Source: Hoplostethus atlanticus (lineage: Eukaryota; Chordata; Actinopteri; Trachichthyiformes; Trachichthyidae). Taken from it: 64,000 bases of DNA. The stretch covers positions 62,001 to 126,000 of the forward strand of contig JAXDDX010000322.1 in NCBI GenBank assembly GCA_034670405.1, read 5' to 3'. The notes below the pieces were generated by a model. That model was not told where the DNA came from. It was given only the letters and a program-made list of their open reading frames with translations, and made no database searches. The position numbers and the translations under genes are program-made. This document shows positions 12,101 to 22,427 of this stretch, in pieces. The number at the start of each line of letters is the position of its first letter. Within the stretch, counting starts at the first letter, position 1.

Positions 12101-15100
12101 TCGGCTCTATCATTTGTTGTACAGCATTTTGGTCAACTCTGTAACACGTGCTTTATAAATAAAGTTGACTTGACTTGACTTCACCATTTTATGTCATTTT
12201 TTTCCATTTAAGATAGTATACAGTGGAGAATGACAGCAATACTGGGGATGACATGCAGCAAAAATTGTGAGTTGGGTTCAAATTCATGGTAAGGCTACAG
12301 GGCATGTGCCTCAGCATGATGAGCCACCAGGAGAACCAAGAAATAGCTTTGGAGTGGCCTTCTTCTTCTGGTTATTCTTCTTCTTCAGTGGTAACAATCA
12401 ATTCCAAAGATCCTACTGAGATATCCCACACCAACACACGGAAGGCTTCTGCTTTAGCCATTTTCCACTGATGGAGTCACACAGACACATTTAACAAATG
12501 TGTCAAAAATAAGAATACAAATACAAAAATATAACTATTCAGCTATTCATCTATTTATTTATACAACTATTCAACTATTTAATGTCTGTTTAGCCTCTGA
12601 AAATATGTTAGGGCTAAAAATATTAAAATATATGTTTGATTTTGTGATACAAGAATTTTAGTATATGTGTCATGGAGTTGAAAAAATTGACTCAGGGTAA
12701 ACTGAAACACTCCAGATGTAGGAACTACATGTACAGAATGTATGTGCATGCATTTATTCATGTGCATTTGTGTGTTGCAGTGCCTCTTTAATGCCCTCTG
12801 TCTCCCCCACCAACAGAGGTTGAGCAGAGGAGTGAAGTCGTCCCTCCTTCTCTTCACCCTGGTCCAGACAATCATCTCCTCAACACTCTGCTTCCTTCTC
12901 TACAGAGAGAGACGCAACTTCGGACAGTACACTGTAAGTACACTGTAATGCCAGGGATGTAGTCAAGACCACCGCAGTCGAGTCCAAGTCAATTCCAAGA
13001 CCACTTCCAGTCAAGTTTGAGTCAAGCCTAGGTCCAAAGGCAGTCGAGACCAAGACCAGAGCAAATCAAATTCTATTCCTGACCAAAATAGGCAAGGATC
13101 AACAGAGGTCTAGATCTATCTACAGGAGATCTGTACTTTATCCTTAAACATCCAAATAATATGTTATGGATGTTGTTGCTGTGATATAATAATGCATAGG
13201 ATTTTGACTAATCAATGCATAGAAATTTGAGGACCATTACATACAGTGGAAACCCCTTATAGTGATCACGGTTACAGTGATTAACAGCTTATACTGAACA
13301 AAAGTCGCCAGACAGAATCATTCTTACACTAACGCTGTTTAAATAATCAGTTTATTGTAATCAAGCAGTCCACTTAAAGTGATCATTTTGGGTCTTTTCA
13401 TACATGTAAAATAAAAATAATACGATTTTAAAACCAAGATAATTCAGGAAATGTAATGTTGGTCATGGACCCGCCTCTGATAACCTGTGTAGACCAACAC
13501 CTGTCACAGATCATTCCCGGGTTGTTGCCCCTGTGTAAAAGGGGTATTAATAAAAAACAAAAAAGCTCCTTTAAGCTTATGACAAACTGCCTAAAACAAG
13601 CCAACAAGATGCTCCGGCAAAACTGAATGTTCCTCAGGCTACCCTGTGTACCCGACTCAAACAGCGAGAAACAAACATGGCTAACGATGGAAACAGAAAA
13701 CGTATTCGCAGGAAGGAAAGCACCTATGGCTCTCAGTAAGTGGATTGACAATGCCCAGTCATAAAATTCCCCCTTGAGTGGCCCGATGGTTGGGAGAAAG
13801 GCAGAAGAATTCATGGCAGTCCTGGGAGTGGACAATTTTAATGCTTCCAGGCAGGTTTGAAAAATTCAAAAAGAGAGAGAACATTGTGTTTAAGAAACTT
13901 CACAGGGAGGCTGCTGAGGCTGACACGCTGACACACTGTCATGTGATGAATGGCTAGAGGATACAGGATAACGGGTTAGATGAGAACACACAAATCAAAT
14001 CAAAATCAAATCACATTTATTTGTATAGCCCTTAATCACCGTTACAGTCTCTAAGGGCTTCACAGTGCCCAACATGTGAAAAAATAAATGATTAGTACAC
14101 GACATCCCCCAGCCTTAGACCCTCACAGAGGACAAGGAAAAACTCCCACAAAACCTTATAGGAAAAAATGGAAGAAACTTCAGCAGGGGCTACTCACAGA
14201 GGGATCCCCCTACCAGGACGGTTGGGCGTGCAATAGATGGAAGGAAGGAATCTGGAAAGGAAAGGAAAATATGTGGAATGCTGATGAGAAGTGGAATTTA
14301 CTTTCGAGCACTACCTGACGAAACCCTTACCTTGAAATTTGACAACAAAAGGGGGGAAAGAAGTCTAAGGAAAGGATCACTGCACTGTTCACCTGTCCCA
14401 TGGCTGGGGTAAAATAACTTTCTGGCCATGTCACCAAAGGAGGAACCAACAGCTGTCAGTCCACCTGCCGAAGAGCAGCACGGAGGAGTTCGACAAGGAG
14501 ATTGTTGCGGAGGTGAGAGCGCGCTTTGCCGTGGGCAACGATCCAGTGAATGCCACTGATGAGGACGATGGGGAGAGGCAAGGGGAGGAGGCAGCTGTGT
14601 CATCCTCGGCAGAGATGGGAAACCCAACTCTCATTTTTAAGACTGCTCTGCTACACAGATCTTTTACATCGCTTTGACAAAGAAGTGAACTTGGTTTTGG
14701 ACAGTATGAATGTGTTATATTTCACGAGCCTACACACAAAGCAGAGGTAATGTCTGTTGTTGTTGACTAAGTTTCAGACATTTTCAGAATAAGATTGTTT
14801 GGAATTCTCTGCTATACTGTCCAGTTCAGAGTGTTGGAAGAGTGAGAAACCATGTTTTATTTTTAGTGTTTAGTCTTTTGTAAGAGATTTATTTGTTTTG
14901 GGCCCACTTGCATGAATGTATATAGGTATGAAGAATGGTAAAATGTAGATATTCTGTAAGCTTGAAACTAGGACAGCAAATATGGCAGAGAGGGGCTTCT
15001 CTGATATATGAATCCTGATGCTTCAGCACTGCAGGCATCTCAGGAATGCTATTGCCTGTATTTGTGTGGCGCCTAGGTCTGAGACAAGAGGTACATCTTG

Positions 15101-18100
15101 GTAGAGAAGAGTGTCCAGCGGCCAGACCACAGGACAACATGGTCGTAAATCCAACATCGCAAGGAGGGAACTTTCCAAACTGAGCATCTCTAAGAATAGG
15201 ACCTGTATACGTAATCTATGGACTCGATGCTTAGTATGGTCAACACTTTCAGAGCCTAAGAAAAGATTGTGTTAGTTTACCTGTCCTGCTGTATATAAGA
15301 ACGGTGAACTGTATGCTTGAGAGAGGGGTCAACATCGGGTCTGTGAGACTACATTTTGTAAGTGTCATCTAATAAACCTTTTGCTATCATATGAGGTTTC
15401 TCATATGATTTGTTTTCAACCTTTATTGTGATACTTGAACTCCATGTTACATTATCAGTTGAACAATAATTGAATGTGAACCTTTAATCTGGTATAGTCT
15501 GGGGTTCTTCCTTCACACGGGCATAAATTCAAGCGTGCTTCTTGGATGAACCATATCTCCATACTTATTTATATGAGGTATAATCGGCATCATACTTCCG
15601 GCTATTAAAATGTAGGTTCTTTAAAATGCCAACAAGAGGCAACGATAGTCTAGATAGCCAACATTTATTCCGGCACAGTAATGCTACATTGTTGCATTGC
15701 CCTGTTTTTAACACAGCAGCCTGCACCCAAAACCTATTTAAACAATGCTACCTACTTTTTTCTTTTTCATGTTGAAATCACCAGATAGCCTAATGTTGCA
15801 TAGGCTTACATTCATTTTAAGGCCTAGGCCTACTGGTATTGCAAGTGTTTGAAGCAGCTGATGTTTTGTTACAGCACAATAGTCGACAGTAGGCTACTGT
15901 CTTTCAGTCAATAAAATCCAGTAAAATAGAGTTTTTCCCGATTCATTACATTATATTCATTTAATAAATGTACACTTGCCAATTAGATGGTTATCCACAA
16001 ATAAAAGTTTAAGCAAAAGTTTGCTTAAAGTAATCAACCGCTTATACTGATCATATCACCCTGGACGGATGTGATCACCTTAAGTGGTTTCCACTGTACT
16101 ATGCACAGGTATAATGCTTTAAATTGTTTGTAGCGCTGAAGAGAAAATAAACCAAGGTGAACCAGGTGAGAAAAATGTATCTGTGATAATATTTCATGAG
16201 GCAGCAGTTGAGTTAACATCCAATCCAAGCATTAAAGCTATCAAAATGCATTTAAATCCAACAAACTGACCTTTCAATCTAACATTTTGTTACTGTCTAA
16301 CTACACTGTACTTGCAGAAAAAGGGAGCTAAAAATGTATAATTTTCAGGAAAATTGTCATTTTGAGGATTTTCCTCAGCAGCTTCAGGGATGTCAGTCTG
16401 TAAAATCTGCAATGAAACCTGCCTCACCCTGACCTAATGAGCTGCTAACCCACCTAAAATAATTTCATTAGTATGGAGAGTTTTAGTGTCTCACGGTGGT
16501 CTAAAAGCTGTTTCAGAGGCATTTCCACTCTCACAAGAATACAATTCTGGGGAAATGCTTATGAATTTTCCATTTTTTTGGCATGACAATGACCTAATTT
16601 ATAGATATTGAATATCAGCAGCTTCAATCCAAAAATATCAGTGTCTGTATCGGCCTTCACAAACCCATATCAGTCAAACCCTATAGTTGTAAAGTAACAC
16701 ATAATGTTTGCCACCCCTAAATACTCAGTATTTTTTATTTAAAAGTGTGGTATTGCAGTCTAAAGCGTTACCAGGTTTTCTAGAGCAAGAGCATGTGTCG
16801 TGACTCACTTCAATATCCTCAAAAGTCTGCAGTCCTGAGCCCTTAGTCATAACGATGTGCACATTGTTGTAATAGGCAGAGAGATAATTTCCTTTGTTTA
16901 CTACTTTCTCCCTGGGCTGATAGTAGCCTGCTGCTGCTGCTCAGCACAACTCTTACGGGGAGTGTTCAGTAACAACGATGCCTTTTCCATGGCATCATCC
17001 TGTAGCAGCTTTTTGGGTCTCACACCACACCGGTGCTTATTTCTGTGACAACATTAGAAAGCCAATTGAGCACTGAAGAATGTTGGTTTTTATGTGTGCT
17101 CACATGAAACAGCTGCCATGTTGAAATACTAACCGTCACAGGCCCTGAGCAAACCTCCCTTCAACATAACATCTAAACAGGAAAGGGGGACAGTGGTTGA
17201 ATAAAAATTCCACCAAATTATTACATTTACTTATTGATCTTTTTACTTGCTACACTGAAATCAATCAATCAACCAATCAATCATTCTCAGAAGTCGCAGT
17301 CGCACACCTATCCCTAGAACAGTGGTTTTAAAACATTTCCTCTGGGGATTCATATTTATTCTTATTTCTGGCAGCCAACTCACATATTGATGACATTTTA
17401 TATGAGAATAAAATGTAAATACGATTTAGTTTGGCGTCAGGGCCCTGTTCCATCGTCCTCCTCTTAACTCACTTAGCCAGCTGAGTGAGGCAGGGAGCGA
17501 TTGGCAGTAATCCCCCAAAACTGCAACAGTGGAGCCCGGACGCCAACTATCTATGTGTACCGGTGGGGCACCCACCATATGACCAAGTAGATATCCCACT
17601 TGTCTCTTGAAGGGAGACGCAGTGACAAAATGCAAGCTATTGCATTTCTGAATCTGTGGCCATTCCTTGTTGCAGCAGCGCTGACCTCGGCGAGGGCTGC
17701 GGCTTAACCTTAACCCTAGTCCTAGCCTCTCGTGATTGAACTTAAAGAAGGCATCCTGAAGGGTCACAGGCCAGCTTGTGATAAGTCTCCCCATGAGGAG
17801 ATGGGGACGATATTAAGATGATATTTTGTACCAATATTCAATGTCTTTAAATTTGCAATTTTTCATGCAAAAACAATTGTCAGTGTTTCCCCCAAAAAGG
17901 TATACTAGTCAGGGTGGAAAAACCTCTGAAACAGTATTTAGACCACGGGACACTAAAACTCTCCACTAAAATCCAGCATAATACCACTAGTAATAATAAT
18001 AAGAAGAAGAAGAACACATTCATGCATGCTCAATTGTACAACAAATATATAATCAATCAAGCTGCATCATCCATCATATTGGAGGTGGATGACACGACGG

Positions 18101-18342
18101 GGTCGAAATCCAATTTTTCATAAAAGTCAACATTAGCCTGATATATTGGCAAACCTACATATATCGGTCCAACCATAAATTGTACATATCAGGATCAGAG
18201 CAGTTCACAGCTACAGTTTAATGGTGCCAGTGACAATATTTGTTCCTGTGAACAGTAAAATGTTGAAATATTTAAAAATCTTACGGTGTGAGCACTCATT
18301 AGAGAAAGATTTCAAAAGTGCTGAAGGGTGTCACATCAATAA

Positions 18343-18373
<31 letters not shown>

Positions 18374-18437
18374 GCAGTCTCTCCTTCAAGGTGCTCCGGT
18401 GACCCCCACAACAGTCATGCCCCCTGTCTTGAACTGA
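6593..18437 (+). CDS. TMEM176-like / MS4A (CD20-like) superfamily four-span membrane protein, 6 coding exons
   Basis: Joining 6593-6718, 9117-9227, 9512-9568, 10611-10757, 12817-12933 and 18378-18437 gives a 205-residue protein. All five introns have GT-AG ends and lie in phase 0. A hydrophilic N-terminus of about 42 residues leads into four hydrophobic segments near residues 45-62, 69-91, 99-122 and 155-177, with an extracellular loop holding two cysteines (SPCVLLGQGGCDEKY) between the third and fourth. The short tail reads SLLQGAPVTPTTVMPPVLN. Topology, size and exon pattern match the MS4A/TMEM176 superfamily. I favour the fish tmem176l subgroup, but ms4a-type naming is possible. Members act at the plasma or endosomal membrane, some as cation channels in immune cells; a role here is inference. 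The ATG at 6593 is chosen as the first in frame before a clean donor; an untranslated upstream exon is likely. Confidence 0.85.
7013..7667. repeat. Composite repeat with 50-bp direct flanks and internal inverted repeat
   Basis: The segment GGCTATTTGTTACAAACTCC... of about 50 bp occurs at 7013-7062 and again at 7617-7666 with one difference. Between them lies a large imperfect palindrome: about 7061-7186 is the inverse of about 7330-7452, around a GC-rich loop. The right arm resembles about 11575-11735. TTTAAAGCTGCAACG just upstream looks like the end of a TTAA-type MITE. The family is unidentified. Confidence 0.65.
7744..7851. repeat. 54-bp tandem duplication, two units
   Basis: Units 7744-7797 and 7798-7851 differ at only a few positions. 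Both contain TATGTTGAACTC and TTCGTGAGACAGGCCCC. This is a local tandem duplication within intron 1. Confidence 0.85.
8275..8305. repeat. Perfect 14-bp hairpin with 3-base loop
   Basis: GTGTGGCTAAAATG, then TAG, then CATTTTAGCCACAC. It lies in intron 1, with no evidence of function. Confidence 0.8.
9030..9110. repeat. (TG)n microsatellite at a splice acceptor
   Basis: About 40 TG units, broken once by TA, end only six bases before coding exon 2 and replace the usual pyrimidine tract of this acceptor. Confidence 0.95.
9117..9227 (+). CDS. TMEM176-like gene, coding exon 2
   Basis: Residues 43-79, holding the first membrane span and the start of the second. The acceptor is AACCAG right after the TG repeat, and the donor is GTGAGT. 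At 111 nt it could be skipped without a frameshift. Confidence 0.85.
9512..9568 (+). CDS. TMEM176-like gene, coding exon 3
   Basis: Residues 80-98, FVTAGVVTIILEKHCSMKT, completing the second span. Acceptor TATCCCCAG, donor GTGAGT. Confidence 0.85.
10204..10320 (-). repeat. LINE-type 3' end, minus orientation
   Basis: TCAGAATCAGAATCAATTTT followed by ATTGGCCAAGTAC is a dispersed teleost repeat whose terminal tandem unit (TCTGA on the minus strand) looks like a LINE tail. Family assignment is from memory of the pattern only. Confidence 0.55.
10510..10575. repeat. (CTA)n trinucleotide repeat, imperfect
   Basis: Imperfect CTA/CTG triplets just upstream of coding exon 4. Confidence 0.85.
10611..10757 (+). 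CDS. TMEM176-like gene, coding exon 4
   Basis: Residues 99-147: the third membrane span and the extracellular loop with two cysteines. Acceptor TTATTTCTAG, donor GTACGT. Confidence 0.85.
11231..11740. repeat. GC-rich dispersed repeat related to 7330-7560
   Basis: The last 170 bases share with about 7400-7560 the order AGGTTAAAAAGG, CTGCAATCAGCC, TGGCTGCAGC and CTCTCCTGGATCCA. The open frames of 88-162 residues here (for example 11256-11744) reflect GC richness and resemble no protein I know. Confidence 0.6.
11863..12095 (+). pseudogene. Repeated coding-like block, copy A, frameshifted
   Basis: About 230 bp matches 14425-14635. One frame opens MSPEEEPTAVDPPAEEQ, and the sequence then continues in another frame as EFDKEIVAEVRERFAVGNDP and an acidic DEDDEE stretch. 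The first part reads well in one frame and the second in another, which suggests a once-coding sequence broken by a shift. I do not recognise the protein. It is probably carried by a transposon. Confidence 0.5.
12104..12180 (+). mobile_element. LINE-like 3' tail (TTGACT)n
   Basis: GTGCTTTATAAATAAAGTTG followed by TTGACT repeats matches the 3' end style of teleost LINEs and SINEs. Only the tail is present. Confidence 0.55.
12817..12933 (+). CDS. TMEM176-like gene, coding exon 5
   Basis: Residues 148-186, containing the fourth membrane span (VKSSLLLFTLVQTIISSTLC). An alternative in-frame acceptor at 12780 would add 12 residues, but the stretch 12781-12816 is pyrimidine-rich and looks like a splice tract, so 12817 is preferred. 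Donor GTAAGT. Confidence 0.8.
13560..13966 (+). pseudogene. Tigger/pogo transposase N-terminal remnant
   Basis: Plus-strand reading with frameshifts gives NVPQATLCTRLKQRE, then SKWIDNAQS, then PLSGPMVGRKAEEFMAVLGV, then FKKLHREAAEADTLT. This is the helix-turn-helix plus CENP-B-like DNA-binding half of Tigger transposases. Stops and shifts interrupt it, and the catalytic DDE half is not seen. Confidence 0.7.
13984..14290 (-). mobile_element. Dispersed LINE/SINE-type repeat, minus orientation, nested in Tigger element
   Basis: CAAATCAAATCAAAATCAAA followed by ATTTATTTGTATAGCCCTTA is a common teleost repeat end. On the minus strand it finishes in a (ATTTG)n tail, suggesting retroposition. It extends through the CAGAGGGATCCCCCTACCAGG segment. 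Confidence 0.55.
14425..14635 (+). pseudogene. Repeated coding-like block, copy B, frameshifted
   Basis: Second copy of the block at 11863-12095, with the same MSPKEEPTAVSPPAEEQ start and the same VGNDPVNATDEDD segment in another frame. It has a 12-base gap near the junction and an insertion in the acidic part. It lies inside the Tigger element. Confidence 0.5.
16450..16535 (-). repeat. Dispersed repeat, inverted copy
   Basis: The reverse complement contains GCCTCTGAAACAGCTTTTAG and AAAACTCTCCA, shared with 17919-17980 and 53567-53625. Family unknown. Confidence 0.6.
17881..17982 (+). repeat. Dispersed repeat with hAT-like start
   Basis: It begins CAGTGTTTCCCCCA, a common hAT-type terminus, and contains CCTCTGAAACAGTATTTAGACC. 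The same core recurs at 53567-53625 and, inverted, at 16450-16535. Confidence 0.6.
18342..18371. repeat. (CT)n run acting as splice pyrimidine tract
   Basis: About 14 CT units lead straight into TTTTGCAG, the acceptor of the last coding exon. Confidence 0.9.
18378..18437 (+). CDS. TMEM176-like gene, coding exon 6 (last)
   Basis: Residues 187-205 and stop TGA at 18435-18437. It gives the short cytosolic C-terminus with two TP/PP-rich steps. Confidence 0.75.
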   Translation, partial: SLLQGAPVTPTTVMPPVLN

Positions 18438-19020
18438 TCAGTCATTGGACCAGACAACTGCCTGTCATTGAGGTGGCTGATCGCCTGTGAAGTTATAGTT
18501 TATTTTTTTCTTTTTCTGCAGAAAAGACAGGAACAGATACAGAGAGAAGCTCTCTCCCTTTGGTAAAGCCATTACACACCTAAGACATTTTCTTATTTCA
18601 CAGCTACGAAATACACATTTTCTTCATGTATTCTGGATGACTTCCTTCTACAATGGCAGCAAGGTTTCATGCAGTGAAAAAGCTCAGAGCCCACTTAGCC
18701 CATGTTTGTACTGAAGTAAATGAAGCAACTTCTGACTATTCGTCTATCTTTGGATTTGAACCTTTATGCACAGAATATTAGAATTGCGTTAGTGTGAAAT
18801 GGCTTTTCCTCTAGCAGTTCAGGGAGGGATGGTTTTATGACACTAAGTATATTATGTATGACCACAGTTTTATAATTACAGTATGTTTACACAGTGTTAC
18901 CCACACATCATATGCTCATTTATTTTGTACTAAATCTTTGATATAGTTTTGTATATTTTTACTAAATAATATCGTATATGTGTATATATTAAAACCATGG
19001 TCAAAACACATTCCTGTGAC
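18438..19020 (+). other. Probable 3' UTR of the TMEM176-like gene
   Basis: Non-repetitive AT-rich sequence follows the stop codon. ATTAAA at 18988-18993 is a possible polyadenylation signal. Transcript data would be needed to fix the end. Confidence 0.5.
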
Positions 19021-19136
19021 TTGATACCACTTATTTTCCTCTCTGTTTAATTTAGTCCTGTCTCCTTCTCTTCTCTCCTCTCCTCTCCTCTCCTGTCCTG
19101 GTCCTGGTCCTGGTCTGATGCCAGCTCACTCTAGTG

Positions 19137-19308
19137 CAGTGGTTCTCAATCCTGGTCCTGGAGTACCACCGCCCTGCTGGGTTTCTATCCTACCAGCTAG
19201 TTAATTGCATTCACCTGGCAACCCAAGTGTAAACCTGTCCCTGATTAGATGGCTAGAATGAAACCCAGCAGAGCAATGGTACTCCAGAACCAGGATTGAG
19301 ACCCACTG
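19137..19308. mobile_element. hAT MITE (172 bp), complete
   Basis: The ends CAGTGGTTCTCAATCCTGGT and ACCAGGATTGAGACCCACTG form near-perfect inverted repeats. It is flanked by an exact 8-bp duplication, CTCTAGTG (19129-19136 and 19309-19316). Confidence 0.9.
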
Positions 19309-19971
19309 CTCTAGTGGTTTTATGGACAGTGTGTATGTGTGTATGTGAGGCAGCAGAACATGAGCTAAAAATTCCTTTTTTTTAATGAACCACTGATACT
19401 GTGCAAAAAACTAACTTTCTGAACCTAAAGGAATAAAAAATGATTTTCTGAATTGACCAGTTTCATGAGTACATTTTCGCATTTCGCACCAAACGTGATT
19501 TTTAAATACATTTTCAAGTTGCAACGCTATCTGTCATGTTCTGTCCAGAAGGTCAACGTGGCCTTCTAGGAAAACTACTGAGCTCAGCTTTCATTCCAGA
19601 ACTAAGCCTCTGAGGAATGCAATTAAATAGTTGTGTTCAGTCCAACATGCCCAGTTTTCATTTCATTCAATAGGACTGGACTGATGCTCCATGAATGCCT
19701 GACAAAGCTTAGCGTTCGTTTAAACATTATGGTATATCACAAACCTGGCCTGGTGTTTTTGAAGTGCACACTATTTCTTTGCTGTGGATTTCTGATGCAT
19801 TGTATACATCAGAAATATACTGTATACTGTATATAGACTGTACAGTGGAGGGAGACAGGAAAGACGTTGTTGCATGACATGCAACCTACTGTAGGTCATA
19901 TACCAGACTCGGACCTGCAACAACACGTCATGCTGTGTTGTTGCAGGTCCACCAGGATCATGTAATCAAGT

Positions 19972-21039
19972 CAGTCCCTCCAGGATGTTGCGATCTTGCG
20001 ATCGCAAGAATTAACGCAAGTTCAACTAACTGCCGCAATACTTGCAAGAGCTTGCAATTTTGCCAAAACCCCGCAATATTCCCGCATAAAACAGTCAAAT
20101 TGGCACATCCGGTGGGTCTTTGGGCCGGTTGGACGGGCCGTGTAGCCTAATCATTTTATAAACTGTTCAAGTTGATTTGCTGCTAACAGGCCGGTGACTA
20201 GTTAGATGTGTGTTCTCCGCTCCGGACCTCTCTCTCCTTTTCTCTGTGTCAAACTGGCAGCACTGACAGATTAGAGCGAGACAGGAACGTGACGGGTCAA
20301 CTATGTGATGGTGTTACACCATTTACACAGCGACTGCATTAGTGGTGTAGAAAACGTTAATTGTATTACTTTGTGGCAATATTTTGTAAAGCATGCAAGT
20401 TGGCTATAAGGTAGCTCCGGACACACACCATTCCCCCACTATCGGCACAGACCAACCACTCCCACTCGCCTTCTTCTATGTCTTCCAGTAAAATGAACTA
20501 CAAACCGCTCACTCCGCCACCTACTGGCAGGTGCAATAAACCTGGAACTGACCAAATAACTACATGCCACAGTATATTATTAAACAAAACATTGAAGGGA
20601 TTGGGCAGGTATTAAAAAATATATCTTTTTACAGGTGCTACAATGGCAAACTGTAGATATGCTGCATTGCAGCCTAAAGGGAAAAAAAACAAACAAAAAT
20701 AATGTAAAGAAAACTAGGAAAGGAATGAAAGACAAAGAAAGGCACTAGACAGAGATCATGTGTAGTAAAACTAGTTTTCAGCCGGCAACCCCAGGAGGTA
20801 TTAATCTGTGATGATTACTCTACTACTTTAAAAAAACAACTTAAAAAACAGTGGGCAGTTTACAATGTTTTGGGGAGGATGGGGGGCTCGAAATTTTCAT
20901 CAATTCCTGCTGTTTTACCACAAAATAACACGAAAAATATCGCAAATTGTATCGCAATTTTTGATAAAAGCCGCTGCAAATTCAATCATGTTGAGCCGCA
21001 ATAATCAGAAAAAAACTCTGCGAAATCCTGGTAGGACTG
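19972..21039. mobile_element. Non-autonomous DNA transposon, about 1.07 kb, 6-bp duplication
   Basis: The left end CAGTCCCTCCAGGATGTTGCG and right end TGCGAAATCCTGGTAGGACTG are imperfect inverted repeats. TCAAGT flanks both sides (19966-19971 and 21040-21045); the repeat could be read as 8 bp, TCAAGTCA, if the left boundary is moved by two bases. Subterminal regions carry many GCAAGA/CGCAA/TTGCG motifs in both orientations. No transposase frame is visible. Confidence 0.7.
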
Positions 21040-21360
21040 TCAAGTCATCTAATACCATATAATTTGGTCAGTGTGATCAATTATTTGTAATTGTATGTAA
21101 CTCACCAACCTATCAGCTAAGACATTTTCTTGGATATGGCTTCTAAATAAATGTCTGACTTCTGCTTGCTCTGCTCTGAATTTTGATAAAAACTACATAT
21201 TTTGACTCACTTATGTGCTTTTCTTACTATCCATAACAACCTCGTGGGAAATGAACTGTGATCCCCACATGAGTAATATATTTTAAGGAGCCACGGTGTG
21301 AGAGTATATGAGAGAGGTACGTTTTTCATTTAGGTTCAACATGGCTGTACGGTATAGCTG

Positions 21361-22077
21361 ATGTTCCTCCCGGGGAAGGGCTGTCCGCACCGAGACCTGG
21401 CCATCACCATTGATAATGCTGTGGTGACGTCAACTCGGACTGCGAGGAATCTGGGTGTGACCCTGGACGACCAACTGTCGTTCTCGGCAAACATCGCATC
21501 AGTGACACGCTCCTGCAGATTCCTCCTCTACAACATCAGGAGGATTCGCCCCTTCCTCACTGACAAGGCAGCGCAGGTGCTCATCCAGGCTCTTGTCATC
21601 TCCCGCCTGGACTACTGCAACTCCCTCCTTGCTGGTGCCCCGGCGTTTGCCATCAGACCTCTGGAGCTTGTTCAGAAAGCTGCAGCTCGTCTGGTGTTCA
21701 ACCGCCCCAAGTTCTCCCATACAACTACCCTTCTCCGTTCTCTACACTGGCTCCCTGTAGCGGCTCGCATCCAGTTCAAGACCCTGGTGCTAGCCTATAG
21801 GGCAGTGAAAGGAACAGCTCCTTCTTACCTCCAGGCTATGGTCAAGCCTTACACCCCCGCCCGACCACTTCGCTCTGCTGCCTCGAGGCGACTGGTTGCC
21901 CCGTCGCTCAGAGGGCCCTGCGGCCGATCTACACGGTCACGGCTCTTCTCTGTCCTGGCCCCGCAGTGGTGGAATGAACTCCCCACTGATGTCAGGACAG
22001 CAGAGTCGCTGCCCATCTTTCGCCGCAGGCTGAAAACCCACCTCTTCAGGAAACACTACCCTGACTCTTCCTCTTAG
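21361..22077 (+). pseudogene. L2-like LINE reverse transcriptase, C-terminal fragment (open, 238 codons)
   Basis: The frame is uninterrupted to a TAG stop and reads LGVTLDDQLSFSANI, RRIRPFLTDKAAQVL, SRLDYCNSLLAG, LHWLPVAARIQFK and RLKTHLFRKHYP. These are the thumb and C-terminal blocks that follow the catalytic palm in L2/CR1/Rex-group LINEs. The endonuclease and palm (with the catalytic YADD-type box) are missing, so it cannot retrotranspose on its own. The start codon at 21361 is only the first ATG after the truncation. The intact frame suggests fairly recent insertion. Confidence 0.85.
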
Positions 22078-22427
22078 CCTTGCCTATTTGTCGTCAATTA
22101 TGTGTCTGAGCTCTTGTTTATTGGCTCTTGTTCATTTGATACACTTATTTGTCTTAGCTCTTGCTTATTTGGTTCACTTATTTGTCTTAGCTCTTGTTTA
22201 TTTGATTCTCTTATTTGTCTCATTTGTTTAAGATATAGTAGGTTGCTAACTTATTGCACTCTTACCTTAACACTAGTTATGCTCTTAGTTGCTTGTTTAG
22301 GAAGGAAATGCACTTACGATTTCTGGTGACTAGTAGTTTTCTTGCCTACCTATGTTGAATGCACTTATTGTAAGTCGCTTTGGATAAAAGCGTCTGCTAA
22401 ATGACTGTAATGTAATGTAATGTAATG
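21361..22427 (+). mobile_element. L2-clade LINE, 5'-truncated, with 3' tail
   Basis: It carries the C-terminal third of a reverse transcriptase ORF, a 3' region, then GTCGCTTTGGATAAAAGCGT and a (TGTAA)n tail ending near 22427. This is the typical 3' end of teleost L2/Maui-like LINEs. Confidence 0.85.

Larger units (their letters stand above)
13244..16096 (+). mobile_element. Tigger/pogo-like DNA transposon, complete ends, degraded
   Basis: The left end CAGTGGAAACC and right end GGTTTCCACTG form inverted repeats, each abutting a TA dinucleotide (13242-13243 and 16097-16098), as expected for a Tc1/mariner-superfamily element of the Tigger/pogo branch. It contains transposase remnants at 13560-13966 and has been invaded by other repeats (about 13984-14640). 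It lies in the last intron of the TMEM176-like gene. Confidence 0.8.

Noticed and set aside
12781-12816. Extra 12 codons at the start of TMEM176-like exon 5
   Set aside because: In frame and after a valid AG, but the segment is a pyrimidine tract ending AACAG and reads as intron.
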